Below are positions 6,257 to 13,430 of a stretch of DNA of 26,273 nucleotides, piece after piece. The DNA comes from JBOHRE01 sp050732635 (GTDB lineage Bacteria > Gemmatimonadota > Gemmatimonadetes > Longimicrobiales > RSA9). The stretch lies in assembly GCA_050732635.1 (NCBI GenBank), contig JBOHRE010000046.1, positions 1 to 26,273 of the forward strand, given 5' to 3'. A model generated the notes under the pieces. That model saw only the letters and a program-made list of their open reading frames with translations, was not told the DNA's origin and searched no databases. Every line of letters starts with the position of its first letter. Position 1 is the stretch's first letter. The position numbers and the translations under genes were made by a program.

Positions 6257-9046
6257 ATGTTCAGACTGAAGCTCTTTGGCGGTGCACTGATCGAAGGGCC
6301 GGCGGGTATGCTGGGCGGCCGGGTCGCCCAGCGTCGCCGGATCGCATTGCTCGCCGGCCTGGCTGCCGGACGGGGACGCCCCATCAGCCGTGACAAGCTG
6401 CTCGCGCTGCTCTGGCCGGAGGCCGAGCCGGAGCGCGCCCGCCATTACCTGTCCGACTCGGTCTACCTGATCCGGAGGGAGCTCGGCGACGCCGCCCTCG
6501 TGAGCGCAGGCGTCGATCTGAGACTGGAGATCAGCATCGTGTCGTGCGACGTCGCGGAGTTCGAGGATGCGGTGCTGCACGGCCGGCTGGAGCAGGCGGC
6601 CGATCTCTACACCGGGCCGTTCATGGACGGCTTCCACATCGATGACGCGCCCGAGTTCGAGCACTGGCTCGATGCCGAGCGGGACCGCCTCGCGCGCATG
6701 CGCTCGCGTGTGCTGGAGACGCTGGCCCAGACGCATGAGGATGCCGGCGGTTTCGCCGCGGCCGCAGACTGGTGGCTCCAGCTGGCCGCGCACGAGCCGG
6801 CGAGCGGTCGTGTCGCGCTACGCGTCATGCGCGCACTGGATGCGGCGGGCGATCGCGCGCGTGCCATCCAGCACGCGCGCACACACGCGCTGGTCGTGCG
6901 CGAGCAGTTCGGCATGGCCGCCGATGCGGAAGTGACCGCGTTCGCCGAACGGCTCCGCACGAGCGAGATGCCGCGCGCCGCGCACGCGTTGCCGGTGGTA
7001 GCCGTGCCGGAGCCGCCCGCGCCGCCGCCGCCCGCGCCTGAGCCAGCAGCCGTCCATGGCTCACGATCTCACCCCCCGTCACCGGCGCGGCCTCGGCGGC
7101 GCGCGCTCGCCATCGCGCTGCTCTCGCTCACCGCGGTGATCGCAGCCCTCGCATGGCCGTCCGCGCACGAGGCCACGCCCGATGTGATCCTCGTCGCCGA
7201 CGCTGTGCGCGACACCGTGCTGGGCGACTTCATCTCCGAACGACTCCGTCAGGTTCTCTCGCGGTCGCCGCGGCTCACCGTGATGGGACGGCCGGCGATC
7301 GAGCCCGTGCTCCAGCGCATGGGCCAGCCCGCGCAGTCGCGGCTCGTGCCGGACGTCGCACGCGAGGTGGCGCTGCGCGAGGGGCTCAAGGCGTTCGTCC
7401 GCGTCGACGTACTTGCGAGCGGCGAGGGCCGGTACCTGAGCGCTGCACTCGTGTCTGTGGCGAATGGCGAGCTGCTCGACAGCGAAGGCGTCGTCGCCCT
7501 CAACGCTACGGATGTCGTCACTGCGACCGACCGGCTCACCGAAGTGGTGGCCGGCCGCTTTCCTGCACGTCTCGAGGCGACGGAACGTCGCGAACGGCTT
7601 TATCCGGTCACGACTGATTCGATCCGTGCGCTGCTCCTCCACATGGAAGCGTTCCTCGCTTACCGCATACGCGGCGATGTGGTGCGTGCGATCGAGCTTG
7701 CAGAAGAAGCGATTGCGGTCGATCCGGCGTTCGCCCAGGCGTGGCTGCATCTCCATCTTTTCCTGAGCGCGCAGGGCACGCACGATCGCCGCTCGTACGG
7801 TGCGCTGGTCGAGGCCTACCGGCTGCGCGAGCGGCTGTCGCCCTACGAGCGGTATCTCGTCGAGGCCGAGTACGACGTGAAGATCGACAGCGACCTGGAC
7901 CGCGCGCTCGACCGCTATCGCCGGCACATCATCGAGGCGAAGAAATTCGGGCGCAATCAGGTCATCGTCTCGTTCCTGGCGCTCGCCTCGCTTCACCTCT
8001 CGATGGGTGACCTGGACGCGGCCGAGCGCGTGCTCCAGGACTCCCGGACGTGGTTTCCGGGGCCGTTCAATCAGGCGCTCCTCGCGCGCGTCCTGTATTC
8101 GCTCGACCGCGCTGAGGAGGCGTGGACCGTCCTCGACGAGGCGCTCCGGCAGTTTCCGGCGAACTCATGGACGCGGAGTGCGCGTGCGCACCGGTCCGCG
8201 GTCGAAGGCGACCTCACGGAGGCGCACGCGCTGGCGCTCGGCATCGAGTCACCGCCGGACGTGCGGTTCGGCCTGCGCACAGCCGCGCTGTTCGATGCAG
8301 TGCAGGGACGAGTCGCGGAGGCTGCCACACACCTGCGCGAGCTGAGATCGGAGCTGCTCGATGCGCAGCTCATCGGCGCGGCGTTCGGCGCGACCGCCGC
8401 ACTCGCACAACTGCGACTCATCGCGGGCGACACGGTCGCCGCCGTGAAGGAGATCGATGACTTCCTCGCCGGCCAGCCGGCGGACTCCGTCGCCGCGTGG
8501 GGACAGCCGGCACTCCTGTTGGCGCGGTTCTTCGCCCGCGCCAACCGCCCGCAGCGGGCGAGCGAGTTTCTTGCCGCCTACGAGGACGCTCTGCCGCCCG
8601 CGCTCGCCAGCCATGACCCGTGGCTGCTGCGCCAGGCACGCGCGGCGCTGGCGCTCGCCACCCGCGATCCACAACGTGCCATCGACGAGCTGCGCAGCGG
8701 GCATCCCTACCTGCCGAGGAACGAGTGGTTCGAGGAGCCGCTGCTGCCGCTCGACTCCCGGCCCGAGCTGGCGCGCGCATTCGAGCAGGCCGGACAGGCC
8801 GACTCCGCGATCGTCGTGTACGTGCGGTATCTCGACACGCGCGCACTGTTCCGCGCCGAGGTCGATGCGTTCGAGCTCGCTGGCGTCTACGACCGCCTGG
8901 CCGCCCTCCATGAGGCGCGCCGCGACTTCGCGCGTGCAGCCGGATACCACCGCGCACTCGCCCGGCTCTGGCACGCTGCCGATCCGCCGCTACGTCAGCG
9001 CGCCGACGCAGCCATGCGTCGAGCTGCTACTCTGGAAAGGTCCTGA
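6257..9046 (+). CDS. BTAD regulator with transmembrane segment and extracytoplasmic TPR domain
   Basis: This 929-aa protein looks like a one-piece membrane sensor-regulator. Residues 1-95 form an OmpR/SARP-like winged helix (MFRLKLFGGALIEG, RRRIALLAGLA, DKLLALLWPEAEPERARHYLSDSVYLIRRELG). Residues ~96-235 form the BTAD helical domain (LYTGPFMDGF, ARAIQHARTHALVVREQFG). A Pro/Ala-rich linker (247-280) leads to one hydrophobic helix at ~282-300. The remaining ~630 residues are outside the membrane. They begin with a domain related to the adenylate-cyclase-associated TPR proteins (DTVLGDFISERLRQVLSRSPRLTVMGR), followed by helical TPR-like repeats (AIELAEEAIAVDPAFAQAWLHLH, LDAAERVLQDSRTWFPG). There is no ATPase domain, unlike its convergent neighbour. 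The target genes and signal are unknown. It diverges from the cupin lipoprotein gene, a candidate target. Confidence 0.88.
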   Translation: MFRLKLFGGALIEGPAGMLGGRVAQRRRIALLAGLAAGRGRPISRDKLLALLWPEAEPERARHYLSDSVYLIRRELGDAALVSAGVDLRLEISIVSCDVAEFEDAVLHGRLEQAADLYTGPFMDGFHIDDAPEFEHWLDAERDRLARMRSRVLETLAQTHEDAGGFAAAADWWLQLAAHEPASGRVALRVMRALDAAGDRARAIQHARTHALVVREQFGMAADAEVTAFAERLRTSEMPRAAHALPVVAVPEPPAPPPPAPEPAAVHGSRSHPPSPARPRRRALAIALLSLTAVIAALAWPSAHEATPDVILVADAVRDTVLGDFISERLRQVLSRSPRLTVMGRPAIEPVLQRMGQPAQSRLVPDVAREVALREGLKAFVRVDVLASGEGRYLSAALVSVANGELLDSEGVVALNATDVVTATDRLTEVVAGRFPARLEATERRERLYPVTTDSIRALLLHMEAFLAYRIRGDVVRAIELAEEAIAVDPAFAQAWLHLHLFLSAQGTHDRRSYGALVEAYRLRERLSPYERYLVEAEYDVKIDSDLDRALDRYRRHIIEAKKFGRNQVIVSFLALASLHLSMGDLDAAERVLQDSRTWFPGPFNQALLARVLYSLDRAEEAWTVLDEALRQFPANSWTRSARAHRSAVEGDLTEAHALALGIESPPDVRFGLRTAALFDAVQGRVAEAATHLRELRSELLDAQLIGAAFGATAALAQLRLIAGDTVAAVKEIDDFLAGQPADSVAAWGQPALLLARFFARANRPQRASEFLAAYEDALPPALASHDPWLLRQARAALALATRDPQRAIDELRSGHPYLPRNEWFEEPLLPLDSRPELARAFEQAGQADSAIVVYVRYLDTRALFRAEVDAFELAGVYDRLAALHEARRDFARAAGYHRALARLWHAADPPLRQRADAAMRRAATLERS

Positions 9047-9089
9047 TACAGCCCGATGGGGGACACGGATGAGCACGGTCGCGTCGCTG

Positions 9090-9121
9090 GCCGACCAGCA
9101 GAACGTGCCCGCCTACGTCGT
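9090..9121 (+). repeat. 32-bp exact direct repeat, copy 2 (recQ-derived, intergenic)
   Basis: This is identical to recQ 5351-5382 and lies in the short gap between the ends of two convergent BTAD genes. It sits in a small reading frame beginning ATG at 9069 that would again read ADQQNVPAYVV. Flanking residues do not resemble recQ, so the identity is confined to the 32 bp. The repeat ends one base before the stop codon of the minus-strand regulator. Confidence 0.88.
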
Positions 9122-9122
9122 T

Positions 9123-10994
9123 TCACCTGACCCCGCCAAGCACGGCGAGGCGCGCGCGGATCGTGTCGCGGCGTGGGTGGAACTCGGGGTCGGCACGCTG
9201 CCAGGCGGCGAGCACGGCCCGGAAGTGGATCGTCGCGCTATCGGGTTCGCCGGCGGCGGCGTAGGCCTGCGCCAGCAGCTCGTGCAGCTCGGTGCGCGTG
9301 ATGTACAGGTTGGAGCCGTCGAGCGCGCCGCGCAGCGCGGGTGCGATGGCGGCAGCCGCTTCGCGCGGGCGACCGAGCGCGAGCAGCGTACGCCCCAACT
9401 CATAGTTCGTGCGCGTGTAGCCGAGGGTGGGCGAGTAGATGGCGCGTCGGAACTCGGCCGCCGCGTGCTCGGTCTGGCCGCGGGCGACGAGCAGCAGCCC
9501 GTTAGCGTGGTGATGCAGCCGGCGATCGCGGCCATATGAGCTGCGCGGCCCCCAGGCGCGGAGCGGCTCGAGCAGCGCCGCGAGCGCGGCCGTATCGCCG
9601 GCGGCGGCGTGGGTCGTGGCCAGGTGGGTCAGCAGCCAGCTCTTATAGCGCGCGAGGTGTCCACCTCTCAGTGTGGTGTCCGGCGCGACCGCGAGTGAAT
9701 CGAAGAGGAAGGCAGCCTCATCGAGGCGGCCGAGCTCGAACAGCACCTGCGCCCGGTGCTGGATCGGACCGGTGCGGTGCCCATCGAGGGCAACGGCCTC
9801 GCGCCGCCGCGCGGTTTCGAGCGCCTCGCGCAGCCGACCCTGATTGCGCAGGCTGATGGTCTGGTACCAGAGGGCGTCCCGCCTCACCTCGGCGGTGCCG
9901 GTGCGCAGAAGCTCGGCAAGGACTCGCTCGGCCGCCGTGAAGTCGCCGGCCAGCAGGTAGATCCACGCGGAAAGTAATGCGCCAATTATCGGCCGCTCGG
10001 GCCGCGACGCGACGGGGGCGGCGGTGCGCAGGGCGGTCGTCGCCTCGCCGTGCCGGCCCTGAGCGGCAAGCGCAACGCTCAGCCACGGCCACAGCTCGGC
10101 CGCACCCGGCTGGACGCGCATCCATTCCTTCGCGACTCGTTCGGTGGCGGCGGCCGAATCGAGCAATGCATAGGCGCTTGCCAGGTGTGCGAACGCTTCG
10201 CACGGTCGGCAGCGCGGGCGGTTGCTGCGCAGTGCGAGCGAGTCGAGGGCGATCACTCGACGGAGGCGCGGGATCGCCGCGAGGAAGTCGCCGGCGTCGA
10301 TCAGCGCCACACCGAGCTGCAGATGGGCTTCGGGTTCTGTCGGATAGCGCGCGGCCAGGCTCTCGGCGACCGCGACATAGCTCGGGTCGTGCATGCTGGC
10401 CGCAACCACGGCGCGGCTCAGCAGGCGCTCGCGGTCCGGCGCGCGGGCGGCCAGGCTGTCGAGTCGGGCGAGCAAGATTGTGGGCCGGCCCAATGCGTTG
10501 CCGCTGAACCAGGTATACAACGCCGCCAGCGCGAAGCCCCGATCGGCCGCGAGCGCGGCCTCGAAGAGCTGCAGCGCTCGGGCGTAGTCGGCCGCGCCGA
10601 AGCTGCGAAGTCCATCGTGGTAGAAGCGGTAGGCATGCAACGAGTCGGTCGTCACATCTGCAACGTGCAGCTCGGCGCCGGTGAGGCCGAAACCGGCAGC
10701 GAGCCGTGCGGTCGCGCGGTCCGCCAGCTCGTAGACATCGGCGCCCTCGATCCGGTAGCTGCCGCGCTGGGCGCGCGTCTGCAGATCCACGCGCCGCAGG
10801 TCGAGTCCCAGCGCTCCATCCGGTGAGCGATGCAGCGTGCCCTCGATCAGCTCGACGGCGCCCGCAGCGCGGGCAGCGTCGGCAACCGACGCACCTGCTC
10901 CGGCAAGCCCGCCGAGCTGGCCGAGCACCTCGTACATGCGTGCACTGCTGATCACCGGGAGGCCCTCGACGCGGGCGAGATTCGTAGCGAGCAT
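9123..10994 (-). CDS. C-terminal part of frameshifted BTAD regulator (extracytoplasmic TPR domain)
   Basis: This frame holds about 623 codons that continue the regulator begun at 13038. It resumes as MLATNLARVEGLPVISSARMYEVLGQ, which in homologous architecture directly follows the LGD where the upstream frame breaks off. It carries a TolB-like start (VELIEGTLHRSPDGALGLDLRRVD), then many TPR-type helices (YARALQLFEAALAADRGFALAALYTWFS, EPEAHLQLGVALIDAGDF, GRLREALETARRREAVAL, YELGRTLLALGRPREAAAAI). The reading frame stays open further upstream to 11111, but that stretch is nonsense relative to the family. An ATG at 10994 could restart translation, but the product would lack both the DNA-binding domain and the membrane anchor. 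The sequence therefore shows either a broken gene or a sequencing error. Confidence 0.85.
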   Translation of the reverse strand: MLATNLARVEGLPVISSARMYEVLGQLGGLAGAGASVADAARAAGAVELIEGTLHRSPDGALGLDLRRVDLQTRAQRGSYRIEGADVYELADRATARLAAGFGLTGAELHVADVTTDSLHAYRFYHDGLRSFGAADYARALQLFEAALAADRGFALAALYTWFSGNALGRPTILLARLDSLAARAPDRERLLSRAVVAASMHDPSYVAVAESLAARYPTEPEAHLQLGVALIDAGDFLAAIPRLRRVIALDSLALRSNRPRCRPCEAFAHLASAYALLDSAAATERVAKEWMRVQPGAAELWPWLSVALAAQGRHGEATTALRTAAPVASRPERPIIGALLSAWIYLLAGDFTAAERVLAELLRTGTAEVRRDALWYQTISLRNQGRLREALETARRREAVALDGHRTGPIQHRAQVLFELGRLDEAAFLFDSLAVAPDTTLRGGHLARYKSWLLTHLATTHAAAGDTAALAALLEPLRAWGPRSSYGRDRRLHHHANGLLLVARGQTEHAAAEFRRAIYSPTLGYTRTNYELGRTLLALGRPREAAAAIAPALRGALDGSNLYITRTELHELLAQAYAAAGEPDSATIHFRAVLAAWQRADPEFHPRRDTIRARLAVLGGVR

Positions 10995-13038
10995 GGTCGC
11001 CGAGCGGCCCGGCGAGATCCAGCGAGCGCACATCGGGCCGAGCCTCGAGCTGCCCGATCGCGAGCGTCGGAATCGGCTCTGACGTTCCGATTCGCAGCCA
11101 CACCAGTACACCGGTGACCAGCGCCACCGCGACGACAGCCAAGGAGGCCAGAGCCACGGGCCGCCGCGGCCGACGGGGAAACCTGCCGGAGCGCGCGCCG
11201 CGCGCCTGCTCGGCCGCGGCGCGACGTGTGATCGGGTGCAGGAACTCGAGCGTGTCCGGGCGCGCTGGCGTGTAGCGCAGCAGACGTCTTGCGATCAGCT
11301 CGTCCAATGCCGACTGGAGTACTTCGGTCGGGAGACCCGTCGCCCCGCGCAGGCGTGCGCGATCGATCGGTTCGGCGAGACCGGCTGCGACGGCGGCGAC
11401 CTGCCGAGCCGCATCGCCCAGTCGATCGAGCCGGCGGGCCACCGCATCACGCACGCTGGATGGAAGCGGTAGCGGCCGATCGCCCAGCGCGGGATCGAGC
11501 CGCCAGATCCCGCGGGCGTCGAGCGCGAGGTGTCCTTCGTCGACCATCGCGTTGACGATCTCGGTCGCGAAGAACGGGTTGCCGGCCGTTTCGACGTGCA
11601 GTCGATTGGCGAGCTGCCGCCGCTCCGGCGCCGGCAGCTCCAGCATCGACGACAGCAGCCTCTCGATCTCGAGTTCGTCGAGCGGCGGCAGCTTCAGGCG
11701 CCGCACACGCGGCAGCTTGCGCAGTTCCGTCACGACCTCAGGCGCGCCGCCGCCCTCAGTCCGCACCGTCAGCAGAAGCAGTACGCCGGCGGGCGGATGC
11801 CGCGCGAGCGCGAGAAGCAGGCGCTGGCTCTCCGCATCGGCGAACGCGACATCGTCCAGCAAGAGCGCGATTGGAAGCTCCTGCGCGACTGCAGCGAGCA
11901 CCTGTGCGGCCGCCTTGTGCAGCGCGCGCTCGTCGCCACGGCGCTCGGGGAGTGCCGGCCAGCGCTCGCGAATACGCGGTAGGATGCTGCTCAGCTCGGC
12001 GAGCTCGGCGTCCGACGCTCCGCTCAGCCCTGGCGCGGCGACGAGCAGCGCGAACACCTCGCGGGCGGCGCTCCAGGCACTGGGCGTCGCAGCCTCGGCC
12101 ATGCGCGCCTGGAGAATCAGTCGCGCCTCGGGGTCCTCCTCGAGCGACCGGAGGAATTCCGCGCATAGCAGCGTCTTGCCCATCCCCTCACCGCCCTCCA
12201 CGACGACTACCGCGACGCCGCCGTTCACCACTGTCTGCCACGCGGTCTGCAACTCCGCTCGTGCCGCGTCTCGGCCGACCAGGTCCGGCGTGAACAGCGC
12301 AGCGGATCCGGCGCTGGCGACGCGACGCTCGGGAAACGGGTCCTGCTCGAGCCGCTCGCCCAGCCGCGCGAACGCGGCCGACGGACTCACGCCGAGCTCC
12401 CGACGCAGCCGTGTCGCGTATTCGGTGTGGCGCGCCCGCGCAGCATCGGCGCGGCCGTCCAGGTAGAGTTCCTCGACGAGTCGATGGTAGCCGCGCTCGT
12501 CGAACGGCAGGAGCTCCGCCCACTGTTCCGCCCACCTGATCGCGGCCGCGCGGTCACCCGCCGTCTCGGCGCCCACCACCAGCCGCTCGAACGCTCCCGA
12601 CAGCAAGCGACGCGTCCGCTCTCGCTCGGCCTCGACCCACAGTCGGTACGCCTCGCCGCCCACATCCTCGGTGGCGGCCAGGAAATCCCCGCCCCAGAGA
12701 GCGATGGCGTCTGCGGGCCGACTACCCGCGACTGCCGCTTCGAATGCGGTCACGTCCAGGTCGACGACGCTCGCCTTCAGCATCACGGCCTCGGGAGCGA
12801 TAGTCAGCCCTTCGTCCAATGTGCGCCGAAGCATGAGGAGCACCTGTCGTAGCGAGTGGCGCGCCCGCTTCTCCTCGCGCTCGCCCCAGAGCAAGTCTGT
12901 GAGCTCCGCGCGGCGCACCGATCGACCGGCACGCTGCGCCAGATACGCCAGCAGTACTAGCTCCTTACGGCGCCCGGGCAACAGCTCGCCCGACGGGCCG
13001 ATCAGGCGCAGCTCACCGAGCGTGCGGAGACGGAGCAT
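10995..13038 (-). CDS. N-terminal part of frameshifted BTAD regulator (HTH, BTAD, ATPase, TM)
   Basis: The domains, counted from the ATG at 13038, are a winged helix (1-95; MLRLRTLGELRLIG, ELTDLLWGEREEKRARHSLRQVLLMLRRTL) and BTAD (96-235; YATRLRRELGVSPSAAF). An AAA_16/NB-ARC-like ATPase follows at ~253-600, with Walker A GGEGMGKT (282-289) and Walker B ALLLDD (to D396). A membrane helix (~628-648) comes next, then IPTLAIGQLEARPDV. Meaningful sequence stops at D681. The same frame runs on to 9718, but as low-complexity Arg/Pro noise. Removing one base at 10995/10996 joins this frame to the TPR part and restores a ~1304-aa protein of the normal family layout. A longer start at 13083 is possible but lacks a ribosome-binding site and adds residues before the conserved MLRLRTLGEL start. 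Confidence 0.87.
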
Positions 13039-13083
13039 GGTGGCTAGGCGTCGTCGCCCCAAACAGTTGCTGGCCGGTTGCAT

Positions 13084-13099
13084 CCGGGCTGACGCCCGG
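13084..13099. other. Short hairpin upstream of the BTAD-ATPase gene
   Basis: CCGGGC and GCCCGG form a 6-bp perfect stem around a TGAC loop, in the 140-bp divergent region between the minus-strand regulator and the plus-strand copper block. There is no T-run, so it is not a convincing terminator. It could be a binding site or chance. Confidence 0.25.
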
Positions 13100-13178
13100 C
13101 TGCGCGGGCGGTGACAGACTTGGCTCGCCCGGATTGCGGAGCCGGGATACAGAAGACACGAGGCGCACGAGGCAAGGC

Positions 13179-13430
13179 ATGACGGATCCTACCTGGGAAG
13201 AGGCGACCGGCGGCGGGCACTTCGCGTACTTCATGGTCCGTGTCCACGTCGATGCGCCGGGCAAATCGGCGACCTGCGCCGGCGTGGTCGAGCGGCTGGG
13301 GACCGGACGGAAGTGCTCGTTCCCGGACGGACAGGCGCTGCTGCGCCTGCTCGCCGACTGGTCGCACGCACCGTTCAAAATGCCGCCCGGCGAAGCAAGA
13401 AGCAACGAGCCGACTCACCGCGGCGCATGA
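13179..13430 (+). CDS. Small protein of unknown function, coupled to multicopper oxidase
   Basis: This is an 83-aa protein not recognised as a named family. The ATG at 13179 is preferred (AGGCAAGG just upstream). An earlier ATG at 13134 adds only Arg/Thr-rich residues. The core HFAYFMVRVHVDAPGKSATCAGVVERLGTGRKCSFPDGQALLRLLADW reads as a compact alpha/beta fold: a beta strand, a turn, a second strand with a GTGRKxxF hairpin, then a helix. It resembles small conserved domains that precede other genes in related genomes, but no role can be assigned. It has no signal peptide, so it is probably cytoplasmic. Its TGA overlaps the suggested ATG of the first oxidase (ATGA at 13427-13430). That overlap implies co-expression with the oxidase pair. 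Confidence 0.7.
   Translation: MTDPTWEEATGGGHFAYFMVRVHVDAPGKSATCAGVVERLGTGRKCSFPDGQALLRLLADWSHAPFKMPPGEARSNEPTHRGA

Noticed and set aside
5351..9121. Direct 32-bp repeats as attachment sites of an integrated element
   Set aside because: The segment holds no integrase or other mobility gene. The repeat is internal to recQ, with 135 bp of gene beyond it that is not duplicated, so site-specific integration is not supported.
9718..10994. Continuation of the BTAD-ATPase frame past the frameshift
   Set aside because: Composition turns to Arg/Pro/Ala noise at 10995 and the neighbouring frame takes over the family sequence.
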